Assembly (NCBI GenBank): GCA_002917775.1
Contig: KZ627149.1
Location: 227,689 to 291,688, forward strand
Origin: Glaciozyma antarctica PI12
Lineage: Eukaryota > Basidiomycota > Microbotryomycetes > Kriegeriales > Camptobasidiaceae
Reading direction: 5' to 3'
DNA length: 64,000 nucleotides
Shown: piece after piece, positions 54,648-64,000 of the stretch
Position numbering within the stretch: the first letter of the stretch is position 1
How the letters are laid out: each line of letters starts with the position of its first letter
The notes under the pieces: generated by a model
What the model saw: only the letters and a program-made list of their open reading frames with translations
What the model was told of the DNA's origin: nothing
The model's database searches: none
Translations under genes and position numbers: made by a program

Positions 54648-56619
54648 CTACGTCGACTTGATGAAAGGCTTAAGCTTAAGCAGCCGTTCGCTCGCATCTC
54701 GTAGCGTCTGGAGGTCCTTACAAAACGCACTGTCGCACTCATCAGCTCTTCACCTCGACAACGACAAGAACGACGACGTACATCCTAATAAAGTTGGCGC
54801 CGAGATCCCAGTGCGGCTCAGAGTAGAAATCGGTCGGAGGGATAGTGACGACGCCCGCCCTGCGCACGGTGAGCGACACTCGAGGAGCAGGGAAGGGGGG
54901 GGGGACGTACGTCTGTGCGACGAACCACGAAGCGTACCAGTCCCTCGCGCGGTTCTTGATCATATCGGGTACTACGAAGTCGGCGGGGATCTGAAGAGCT
55001 TCGGTGTTGACGAGGACGAAGTAGGCTCCGTCGGGTACGGTGCTGTGCGCCCGGTCAGTCCAGCTCCACGTTTTCGCTGAGACGAACTCACTAAGGGAGT
55101 CCCAGCTTATCGAGCCCCTCCATCAAGACCTTCTTCCGCTCCTCGTACTCCCCCACCTGCTTCTCGAAGAACTTGTTCTCGGCCGCCAGCTCGAGCCCCA
55201 CAGCGACGGCTTCCTGCGCAGGACTGTTGCAGGAAAAGACGATGCGAGTCGAGGCTGCGAGGGTGGGCTGGACGAGGTGAGGAGGGCCGATGACCCATCC
55301 GATTCGCCAGCCTGTGGCTGAGAAGCTTTTGCCCTGCGAGCGAGGTTAGCGGGATCTTTGGAGGGGAGGGAGGGACGTACGGCAGAGCCCACTGTCACGG
55401 TTCGGCGCCAGAAGTCGTCGAGGGCGGCGATGCGGACGTGCTGCTTTCCGTCGAGAGCGAGGCAGTCGTACTGTCAACGGTGGGTCAGTCTCCGTGCGAG
55501 ACGTTTGAGATGGGCAAGCACGCACGACTTCGTCAGAGAGGATCATGAGATCGTGCTCTTCTGCGATGTTTCCAATGCTGCGAAGCTCGTCCTCGTCAAA
55601 GACCTTGCCGATGGGGTTGTGAGGGGTCTGCATCGAAGTAGATTAGCGATCGCAGGGGAGAGTAAATAGGAGCGGCGCACGTTGACCCAAATCTGCTTCG
55701 TCCTGGGCGTAATCGCAGCACGGAGCTCGTCCATGTCCACCTTCCACTCGGATGCGGAAACGTTGCTCGTCGCAGCAGAAGCTGGTGCGCGGATGGGAAC
55801 GAAGATTGGCACGCCTCCGCTTCAAAGAGGACTGGGATCAGCAGGGAGCGGAGAATGTAGCGAGGGTCTTACTTGAATCGCACTTGCGCGACATATTGGT
55901 CGAAATCTGGAGGCGCTGGTGAGCTTGCGGGTTCCTCAAAAGACGAGCTCGTCAACTCACAAGGTTCGAACATGATGACCTCGTCTCCAGGCTGGAGGAA
56001 AGCAGTCGCGTAGGCGTACATCCCTACAAACATCCTCGTCAGCTCCCTCCCATCCAGCGTGCCTCCCTTACTCACCCTCGTTAGCTCCCGCCGTCACCAG
56101 AATCTCAGTCATCGGGTCCAGCTCCCGTCCGCCTGGTAGGTTGTACGAGGGCGACAAGTACTTGGAGAGAGCATTACGGAGCCTGTGAAGCCGGATTAGC
56201 TCCCCTCCCTTCCTTTCGTCGCTCGCATCGGCGCACCTGATACGGCCTCTCGGCACGGCATAGTGATTCGTCTCAACGTTCTTCAACGCAGCCGTCGCTG
56301 CTTCACGTAGGAACGGCGGTGGGAGCCAGTTCATGAAGCCTTGTCCCAAGTTGAGAGAGTCCTTGGGCACGTAGCCGGATGCGGGAGAGAAGACCGTCCA
56401 AACGTCCACCGCTTTGGCGATTTCGGGTACGATCTTGTCGCTGATAGCCCAGCCGAATCGCTCCTCCGAGTTGGGGTTGACGCGCGGGGTGCAGGTCGAG
56501 GAGGTCGCCGCCATGGCGCGCTGAAAGAGATGAGCTGGAGGGGCGGGGAGAAGGCGGGCGGGCGAGCTGGTTATTAGGCTGCGTAGGTGGTGTGGTGCTA
56601 GACTCTTGGTCCTGAGCAT
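54648..56619 (-). CDS. BNA3: Kynurenine aminotransferase (class I aminotransferase), dual-start
   Basis: PLP enzyme converting kynurenine to kynurenic acid; yeast Bna3 is found in cytosol and mitochondria. The long form starts MLRTKSLAPHHLRSLITSS (ATG 56619), an Arg/Ser/Leu presequence without acidic residues; the short form starts MAATSSTCTPRVNPNS (ATG 56514). Then IAKAVDVWTVFSPASGYVP, LNLGQGFMNWLPPPFLREAA, ETNHYAVPRGRIRLRNALSK, ILVTAGANEGMYAYATAFLQ, DEVIMFEPYFDQYVAQ, WVNTPHNPIGKVFDEDEL, LMILSDEVYDCLAL (PLP Asp/Tyr) and VTVGSAGKSFSATGWRIGW (PLP Lys). It ends LLKLKPFIKST. About 435 residues plus 35 for the long form. Clean frame. 194 bp from the divergent SSADH gene. Confidence 0.9.
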
Positions 56620-56813
56620 GCAACGGCGGGAGAAGTTGAGCAGGAGAGGGAGCAGTCCGGGGGGGCCAAGTTGCAGCACGCAATTCTGAGTCTCCCGAGG
56701 AGATGAGAGTTGATGAGAGCGTCCACTGGAGATTGACGGCACTCCGAGTGAGAACTCTCTCTCAGCCTAGGCTTTGTTCTCTCCTCCTTCCTCGACTCGA
56801 CTCAACTTAAGCA

Positions 56814-58960
56814 ATGCAAGACTACGCCATCTCCAAGGTGAGCAAACCTCCTCGTCGGCCACAGCAGTCGAACTCAGGGACTGACCGCCCTCGCCGCCCC
56901 CACAGCTCTCCGACCCGACCCTCTTCAAGTCCGCCTCCCTCATCAACGGAGCTTGGGTTGGCGCCAATGCTACTGGCACTTTCGAGGTCACCGATCCTGC
57001 GAATGGCAAGCTGATCGGAGTCGTCCCCGACCACGGACTCGCTGAGACCAAGGAGGCGATTGCGGCTGCTTCCGAGGCGTTCAAGACCTGGAAGAAGACT
57101 ACGGCCAAGGTGAGTTGAGCTGCGCCGTCGTAGTATCGAAAGAACGGAAGCTGGGATCGAGCTGGTCGACGAGAGCTGAGCTCAAAGGGAGACCGGCCTC
57201 AACACCGTCGGGACAACTCTGGCGAGTTGAAGCGGGACCTGCGCTGACTTTGGCCTTGTCTCCTAGGAGCGCCACGATGCCCTACTCCGCCTGTACAAGC
57301 TCATGTGCGAGAACGTCGCCGACCTGGGAGCTATCATCACTCTCGAGAACGGCAAGCCGCTCACGGAGGCAAAGGGAGAGGCGAGCTACTCTGCGTCCTT
57401 CCTCGAGTGGTTCGCAGAGGAGGCCGTCAGGGATTACGGAGATGTCATCTCCGCCCCTCTTCCTGGAGTCAGGAACGTCGTTATCAAGCAGCCGGTTGGA
57501 GTCGTCGGGCTTATCACCCCTTGTGCGTCCTCTCCTGCGGTTCTCGGATGAGCTGAGCTGATGAGCCGTTCGTGTGCGCAGGGAACTTCCCTTCGGCGAT
57601 GATTACGAGGAAGGTTGCTCCCGCTCTCGCAGCCGGATGCACCGTCGTTATCAAGGCTCCCCCGGAGACGCCTTTCTCCTGCCTCGCTTTCGCTGAGCTC
57701 GCGATTCGTGCTGGCATCCCCAAGGTACGTCTCCCTGGCTTCTTCTCACCCATACAAGCTAACAGCATCGCACAGGGAGTCATCAACGTCATCACGACCA
57801 AGAGCTTCACGAAGGAGGTCGGCCTCGAGCTCTGCACGAGCCCTACCGTCCGCAAGATCTCCTTCACCGGCTCCACGGGCGTTGGTCGTCTCCTCATGAA
57901 CCAAGCCTCATCCACGATCAAGAAGTGCTCCTTCGAACTCGGTGGTCTTGCCCCACTCATCGGTCCTTCCCCTCCTCACCGGTCCGTCGCTCCCTCGGCT
58001 TACGCACAATTTCGCAGTCTTCGCCGACGCAGATCTCGAACTCGCTGCCGCCGGAGCTGTGGCTGCCAAGTTCCGCGCTTCGGGTCAGACGTGCGTTTGC
58101 TCGCAGTACCACCTCGTCCACTCGTCCGTGTACGACAAGTTCGCGGCCTTGCTCGTGGAGAAGGTCAAGGCGTTCAAAGTAGGGAACGGATTTGCGGAGG
58201 GCACGACTCATGGTCCTTTGATTCATGAGGCGGCGGTGGAGAAGGTTCAGAGGCATGTTGAGGATGCGGTCAAGAATGGAGCGAGGGTGTTGGTGGGTGG
58301 GAAGCGAGCGGTCGTGGAGGGTGGAGAGAAGGGAAGCTTCTTCGAGCCTACTGGTACGTCTTCTTCTTCTCCTACTCGCTCCGGTACTGAGACGGTGCGA
58401 TGCAGTCCTCGTCGACGTCAAGTCTTGCGCGATCAACCAGGAGGAGACTTTCGGTTCGTCCTCCCCCCTTCCTCCCCCGTTCGCAGCTAACCCCTCACGC
58501 AGGTCCCATCGCCGCGCTCTACAAGTTTGAGACTGAAGAGGAAGCGATCGCCATGGCCAACGACAGCGAAGTCGGTCTCGCCGTACGTCCCTCTCCCCTC
58601 TCTCCTCCTCCCTACTCATGCGTACGCGCTCGCAGGGATATTTCTTCTCGGAGAACATCAAGACTATCTGGCGCGTCGCAGAGGCGCTCGAGGTTGGGAT
58701 GGTGGGCGTTAACACGGGAGCCGTTTCGTCGACCGTCGTGCCGTTCGGTGGAGTAAGTTATTTCCCAGTTTCTCGTGGCGTCCAGGGGAGTATGCTGATG
58801 CGCGTACGCAGGTCAAGCAGAGTGGACTCGGACGCGAGGGATCCAAGTACGGTATCCAGGAGTGTAGGTCCCCTCCCCTTCCCTCGCGGCTGCAAGACTG
58901 ACGACTTTCGCAGACACCAACATCAAGCTCATCGCCATGGGAGGCCTCGACGTCGTATAG
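56814..58960 (+). CDS. Succinate-semialdehyde dehydrogenase
   Basis: NAD(P)-dependent aldehyde dehydrogenase ending the GABA shunt. It starts [15 protein letters not shown] (ATG 56814) without a presequence, so probably cytosolic like yeast Uga2. Then [131 protein letters not shown] (general-base Glu), [19 protein letters not shown] (catalytic Cys), [20 protein letters not shown] and [18 protein letters not shown]. It ends MGGLDVV. About 500 residues. Ten introns; one donor (57980) is GTCCTT rather than the usual GTNCGT. Clean frame. Confidence 0.92.
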
Positions 58961-59004
58961 TCAAAATCGCAGTAACCAAAATGTATCGAGTTGCCCCAGG
59001 ACCT

Positions 59005-61143
59005 CTACGACTTCCCGTAAATCTCCTTCTGGAACCTCTCCTGCATCCACGGGACGTCCCCTCTCGCATACTACTCTCATCAGCCCCCTTCCTCCCAAAA
59101 GCGAGAAAGTACGCACAGGAATCAAAGGCCTCGGGAACCCCGCCAGCTCTCCCACCCTCCGCTCGACCTCTTCTTCTGAACCTCCTCGAGCGGGGATGAG
59201 GACTCCTAGTTCGTAATTAGAGTTCCAGAGCGTTGGAACTCCCTTGGGGCCAGTGTCGAGGCGGCCCCATGCTGCTCGAGTTCTGCGAGATCGTTAGTGA
59301 GGGCTGGGGAGGGAGGGGAGGGACGAACGGGTTGTGTGAGCCTATGTAGACTGCGCGAGGTGTTAGCGAGAGAAGGGAGGGAGAGGGGGGGACGGACCGT
59401 AGCCTTCGTATCTGAATTCGCCAGCGGCTTGGGAGGAGGGCTTGCGGAGCGCGATGATCTGTTTCGTGTGAGGAATGACGCCGGGCGTTTGGAGGTGATC
59501 TTATGGAAGAGTGACTGGTACGGCTTGTTGGCGATCCAGTTCTTGTATGAGCAGAAGATGTTACTCGCTCCCTATGGGGAGGGCGAGATTAGGTTGTTAC
59601 GAGGGAGAGAGAGGAGGGACGAACGACGTAGCTCCCGTGCGAAGCGATGACTTCGTCCAGGGTTGGAAAGACGACCTTGAGGGGGAGAGGTGAGGGGAGA
59701 TTGGGTGCGGTGGGGTTCTTGGAGGAGAAGTAGGTGCGGGGATGGATACCGCAGCAGGAGGCGTAGAACTGAGCGAGCCAGAGTGGCGTGTAAGTGTCGA
59801 TGGACGATCCCTGCGAAGCGAAGTCAGTCCTCGGTGCCAAAGCTGAACCCAGCGAGAAACAAGCGTACGGAAAGCTCGATCTCCCACCTCCCACCTTTCG
59901 AGAACCCTGCAGCGGCAACAGCTTTCGCAAGCGAGCACATCCCTCCTCCCACCTCCATCGCGTCAAATCCGTCCCAAACGCCTTGCCTCGTCTCGACGAG
60001 CTGTACACCCGGCGTCGCGGTGGAGAAATCGTAGTCGAGGAAGGGGGTGAGGAACTCTTTCGAGCAGCGGAGGTGGGCGAGGTAGTTGAGGAAGGGGAGC
60101 GAGGAGGATGAATGGGTTGGGTTGAGGCGAGGTTTGCTGAGCGAGGGAGAGGGAGCGTGCGAGCGAAAGTCTTGGATCCAGAAAGCCTGTTTGTGTAGGT
60201 CAGCGAGGAATCGAAGCTTTGTTCGGAGCGGCTCACATTGTCGAGGCGTGACCAGTCTACAGGCGTCGCATTCGCGCTCGGAATGATGAATCTGCAGAAC
60301 GTCGGGAAGTACAGCTGCGGCTGTCTGTCAGTATCGATCAGCGCAAGTGAAGCAGCCGAAAACGCACCACTATCGCCTTCGCGTGCATACACCGCCCTCC
60401 TCCTCTAGGCGTCCTTCGCACGTCCGCGAACGTGCGGAAAGTCACGCGATCCCTCTTCTCCTTCGCCTCGACCAACGCGTAGTCCGGCTTCTAGTCGTCC
60501 CTCCCTTTTCTCTGCATCACGAGGAGCAAAGGCGTGCCCTTGGGGAAGAGAGAGAGGAGCCATTCGTCGCGGTAGGCCCAATCGTAGGAGGAGACGATCG
60601 CCCTGAGGAGTTTGTGTGGCGCTGCGAGGAGGTCGCTGAAGTTGAGAGATGTAGAGTCGGGTACGTAGATGCTGGAGCAGCGGAGAAGCGCTCCTTCCCA
60701 GTAACGTCGTTCGGTCTTCGCAGTCGAGAGGGAGGAGTCGGGAGAGGTCGAAGAGGATTTGGCGCCGTCCTCGGACTTGATCCTCTTTGCCGCTGGTAGG
60801 AGAGTAGGCAAAGCAGGCGAGACCTCCCTCTTAACCTTCCTCCCCTCCTGCGCGGCGTCGACCGGTCCCCCACCGCAGGAGCCCCTCCCTGCTCCCACCT
60901 CCTTCCCCCTGCTCCCACTCCCACTACCGCTCGCTCCAGGACCACTACTGCTTCCTCCATAGCCTATAAGGCTGCTATCGCCCACCGCATCTGCGCGTCG
61001 TCCTCGTCGTCGTCCTCAGGCTCCTGCTTCTGAAGGCGCGGCCCGCGCGGCGGCGGTGCGGTGCTGAGCCCGGCCAGTGGCTCTTCGTCGTCTGATGAGA
61101 GTATAATGACTTCTGGAGGCGTCTTGCGCATTCCTGAGTTCAT
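59005..61143 (-). pseudogene. Tdp1-like phosphodiesterase paralogue A, frame-disrupted
   Basis: Paralogue of the plus-strand gene at 61396. It begins MNSGMRKTPPEVIILSSDDE (ATG 61143; SUMO-interaction-like VIILSSDDEE), then an acidic UIM-like AQMRWAIA helix. Core: LRAIVSSYDWAYRDEWLLSL, HKD 1 GRCMHAKAIV, FCRFIIPSANATPVDWSRLD, VVFPTLDEVIASHG, HKD 2 VIPHTKQIIALRKPS, TRAAWGRLDTGPKG, NYELGVLIPARGG. It ends ERFQKEIYGKS. Three breaks: the frame changes inside the UIM helix near 60966; TAG at 60491-60493 falls between RKGRDD and KPDYALVE; one base is missing near 59481-59486 just before HKD 2. Unusual 30-nt or 38-nt introns would be needed to save the first two. Either decaying or mis-sequenced. Confidence 0.75.
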
Positions 61144-61395
61144 CGCGCTCTGGTGGAGGTCGTGGTAGTGGAGAAACCCGTTCGCCTGGGAGATATTGAC
61201 CTCTCGTCGCGTCCAGAGCTGGGCGACGGCTCGCTCTCCTGAACGCGTTCTGAGATTCAGGGTAGCCTTACCGACAGTGAAAGACTCGTTAACTCGCTGG
61301 AGGTGCCCTGGAGACGCTCTCTGCGCTCACTCAAGATCAAATCCCTCCAAAACGCCCGTGAGGTCTGCCCCTCCTCACTCCCTCACCCGCCGCCC
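61144..61395. promoter_or_regulatory. Divergent promoter of the Tdp1-like pair
   Basis: 252 bases between the head-to-head starts. No inverted symmetry obvious enough to mark the duplication junction; no TATA box seen. Confidence 0.45.
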
Positions 61396-63557
61396 ATGTC
61401 AACCAACAAGCGTCCAATCGAGACTATCACCATCGACGACTCTTCCGACGACGAGCCCCTCCCGCGCAAGAACGGACGAAGCGCAGCGGAGGACGACGAG
61501 GAGCGGTTCGAGCGCGAACTCCAAGCGGCGCTGGCTCTCTCTCAGAAGGGCTTCAATCCTACCGCGAGTGGGAGCGGTAGCGGGATCTTGAAGGACAACG
61601 TGCTTGGTGCTGGGCCGTCGAGGGAGGAGATGGAGCGGGAGAGGAGGGAGCGGCAAGCGGCGCGGGAGGCGGGAGGGGAGAGCGGTGCGCCTACGGTCAG
61701 GATGAGACCGGAGGTCAAGAGGGCCAAGGTGGTCACGATGGGAGATCTGGCGGAGGGAGGGGCTGCGCCGCCAGTGGCGTCGACGAGCTCGTCCAGCAAA
61801 GCAGGGTTCGCGACTCTCGGCTCGACGGGGAACGCGAAGAAGGCGTTGAGGTTCTGGGATGGATCGGTGCAGGTACCTGTGAGTCAGGAGAGGAGATTAG
61901 GCCGGTGGGATGAGAGCTGACGTTCCTGTGCAGGCTAACAAATTCCATTCGGACGACAACCTCACGTTCGACGACGTCCTCGGTCCTCGCGAGCAGATGA
62001 AGATGGCGGTCGTCAGCTCGTACTGCTGGGAGGAAGGCTGGCTCGTCCAGCACTTTCCCGCCGGAACGCCGCTCTTGCTCATGAGGCAGGGCCCCGAAGG
62101 CTGCGTCGCGGGACGGCTCGAACGCTTCGAGACGGGCGCGTTCAAGCAGGACCAGGAGACGTACCAGGCGTTTGTGCCGAACAGGCTGAACGAGGTCGGT
62201 GGCTTTGATGCGCGCGGAGCGATGCATGTCAAGTTCCTCATCGTTCGTCTCGCATTTCAGCCTCGCTCGAACCAGGACTGACAGCTGTGTGTGCGCAGCT
62301 CTACTACAAGACCTTCTGCCGAATCGTCATTCCATCCGCCAACATGATGTCAATTGACTGGGACCAAGTCGAGAACGTGAGCCTGCATCCCTTCGTTCGC
62401 GCGAAATCGCAGCTCAACTTTCCTCTCCAGGCCTTCTTCATCCAAGACTTCCCCTCCCACACTCCCGAACCTTCCCTCGTCGACAAGCCTCGCGAGAACC
62501 CCACTCACACCGACTTCTCTCGGCCCCTCCTCAGCTTCCTCTCCAAGCTCAAGTGCCCGAAGAAGTTCGCCGGACCGTTTGCGAATTACGACTTCTCGGC
62601 CTCGAAGGACAGTGCGAAGCTCGTCTTTACTGCGCAGGGGAAGTACGTCGACGAAGACGAGATGGCGAGGGGTGGAGGGATCGACTCGTTGGCGAAGGCG
62701 GTGCAGCAGCTCGAGCTGGAGGTCTCGCCGAGGGGTATGTGGGAAATTGAACTGGCGGTGAGTTCTCCTCGCGGGCTTGCGGCGTCGTGAGTTCCTACGA
62801 AGCTGATTCCTGATCGCAGGGCTCGTCTATCACGACCCTGAGCGAAAACTGGCTCGCTCAGCTCTACGCCGCGTGCTCTGGGATCGAGCCTTCCAGCTAC
62901 TTCACCCGCAAGCCTCTCATCCCCGCCTCGACACCATCCCCCTCTCCCGATCAAGATCGTCTACCCCACCCTCGGCGAAGTGGATGCCTCGCACGGCGGA
63001 CAGCCAGTGCGTCTCCCTCTCTCGCTCTCCCGGCATCGCTGAACTCGACACGCAGGGCGGCGGTACCCTCTTCTGCAACCAAAAGACTTGGGACAACAAC
63101 AAGAACTTTCAGAAGATGTTCTGCAAAGGCGTTTCGAAGCGCGCAGGCATTATCGCTCACACCAAGATCATCGTCGCGATTCACAAGCCAAAAAGCCTCT
63201 TCTCTCCCACCAAGGGACCCTGTTCAGGATTCCTCTACGTCGGCTCGCACAACGCGTTCGTCGTCCCCGCTCCTCTATTTTATCCCGCTGACGGTCTCGC
63301 AGGACTCCTTCCGCTTGGGGGAAACTTCAGATCGGCCAGCAGGGTCCGCAGGTCGTTAATGCCAACTGGGAGATGGGAGTCATTCTGGCGATTCGAGGCA
63401 AGACCGTGGTGGAGGTCGAGGCGAAGGCGACGGCGTTGGCGAGTTATCGGAGACCTTTGGTTCCTGTGAGCGCGTTTCACTTCGCTTCGCTTGAGGATAG
63501 TATGCTGATGCTGCTTGGCAGTACGACCTGACGACGGACATTCCTTGGATGCAGTGA
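61396..63557 (+). CDS. Tdp1-like phosphodiesterase paralogue B with SIM and UIM (one apparent frame break)
   Basis: Phospholipase-D-fold enzyme related to tyrosyl-DNA phosphodiesterase 1, which frees DNA 3' ends from stalled topoisomerase I. It starts MSTNKRPIETITIDDSSDDE (ATG 61396), a SUMO-interaction-like ITIDDSSDDE. The UIM is DEERFERELQAALALSQ. Core: MKMAVVSSYCWEEGWLVQHF, HKD 1 GAMHVKFLI, FCRIVIPSANMMSIDWDQVE, MWEIELAGSSITTLSENWL, IKIVYPTLGEVDASHGGQ, HKD 2 AGIIAHTKIIVAIHKP, LYVGSHNATPSAWGKLQIG, NANWEMGVILAIRG. It ends TTDIPWMQ at 63557. A one-base excess in a run of five C (62938-62942) shifts frame before IKIVYPT; four C would give TPSPLPIKIVYPTL, matching paralogue A. About 560 residues. 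Confidence 0.82.
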
Positions 63558-63933
63558 GGAGGGGACTAAGGGACAGGCGATGTTTGCTTGCATTTTACTT
63601 CAGTTTTCGTTTGTTCGCTTCGAGGCTTGCTCGTCACTCTTCTCCTCTAGCTCTGCTCAGAACGACTTCACTGCTCCTCTGCTCCTCTGCTCATTTTCGT
63701 CGGCGCCATCATCGCCGTCGCCGTCGCCTCCAAGTCAAAAGTCCTCCGCAATCTCCGCCCCCGGCCGAGTGAAAATGCCCGCGCGGTGTCGCGTTCTTTT
63801 CTCTCGAGCCACGACGCTCTTCCCAGCAGCAACAGCCCTCGCACCTCCCGCCACGCCTCGTTGAGCCCTCCATACCCTCTCGCTCCCGCCGCTCCTCCAA
63901 CCCCAGCTGCCGCCGCTTTCCCCACACCTGACG
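63558..63933. other. Intergenic region before the last partial gene
   Basis: A plus-strand frame through 63690-64000 is open and Ser/Pro/Ala-rich with a hydrophobic run (FVGAIIAVAVAS), but it has no ATG. It may be 5' UTR or an exon whose start I cannot place. Confidence 0.35.
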
Positions 63934-64000
63934 ATGGCGTCCTTCCTCATCCTCGATCCGAAAGCCCCACCATCGCCCGTCCTCTCCTACCCTCCAGCCA
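63934..64000 (+). CDS. Start of a gene cut by the right edge
   Basis: ATG at 63934 opens MASFLILDPKAPPSPVLSYP and stays open to the edge. Too short to identify. An alternative overlapping frame without ATG is also open here, so the start is uncertain. Confidence 0.35.
   Translation, partial: MASFLILDPKAPPSPVLSYPPA

Noticed and set aside
60491-60525. A 30-nt intron (GTGATG...GACTAG) that would remove the stop in Tdp1-like copy A
   Set aside because: It is far shorter than any other intron here, has no normal donor or spaced branch point, and the paralogue has continuous coding at this place.
60935-60990. A 38- or 77-nt intron (GTGGGC donor) joining the two N-terminal frames of copy A
   Set aside because: No branch site, atypical donor, and it would cut the UIM-like helix that the paralogue keeps. 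Kept only as an alternative.
1-64000. Transposons, virus-like elements, CRISPR arrays, rRNA
   Set aside because: I saw no transposase, reverse transcriptase, integrase, terminal repeats, spacer arrays or rRNA-like sequence.

Overview
The window looks like nuclear DNA of a basidiomycete red yeast (Rhodotorula/Rhodosporidium-type, Sporidiobolales). It is GC-rich and gene-dense, and nearly every gene is split by many short introns (about 45-80 nt) with GTGCGT, GTACGT or GTGAGT donors and CTGAC/CTAAC branch sites. The encoded set (IDO, Ugo1, Slh1, Cut8/Sts1, Btn1, a Rxt2-like candidate) is fungal. The lineage is inferred from these traits; no rRNA or marker gene is present. I see no transposon, virus remnant, CRISPR array, rRNA or convincing tRNA.

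Layout. 1-8 kb, all minus strand: an IQ-motif protein (cut by the left edge), ESCRT-III Snf7, a pirin, and the Ugo1-like mitochondrial fusion carrier. 8-13 kb, plus: an unresolved small locus and a large class-3 (DAG-type) lipase. 13-25.5 kb, minus: Ach1, Rrp15, a full-length ABCC vacuolar-type transporter and the CLN3/Btn1 homologue. 25.7-31.8 kb: an amidase (+), Cut8/Sts1 (-) and a Rxt2-like candidate (+). 31.8-38.1 kb: CZIB/UPF0587 (-), a METTL21-like methyltransferase (+), a RING protein (-) and an FAD monooxygenase (+). 38.2-43 kb: indoleamine 2,3-dioxygenase (-), a 1.2-kb gap, a DUF427 protein (+) and a flavin-reductase-like protein (-). 43.5-52.6 kb: Sly1 (-) head-to-head with the Slh1/ASCC3 helicase (+). 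52.9-59 kb: an unrecognised gene (+), kynurenine aminotransferase (-) and succinate-semialdehyde dehydrogenase (+). 59-63.6 kb: a head-to-head pair of Tdp1-like phosphodiesterase paralogues. The right edge holds the start of another gene.

Most genes are ordinary housekeeping functions with no operon-like logic. Three things stand out. (1) All clear reading-frame lesions fall in five dispensable-type genes (lipase, FAD monooxygenase, IDO and both Tdp1-like genes), while the large conserved genes read cleanly; the lipase stop is made by a perfect 15-bp tandem duplication. (2) The Slh1-type helicase has a degenerate second helicase cassette and appears to lack the second Sec63 domain. (3) The Tdp1-like pair carries SUMO- and ubiquitin-interaction motifs at the N-terminus, and one copy has at least three lesions. 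I did not find a convincing new multi-gene system.
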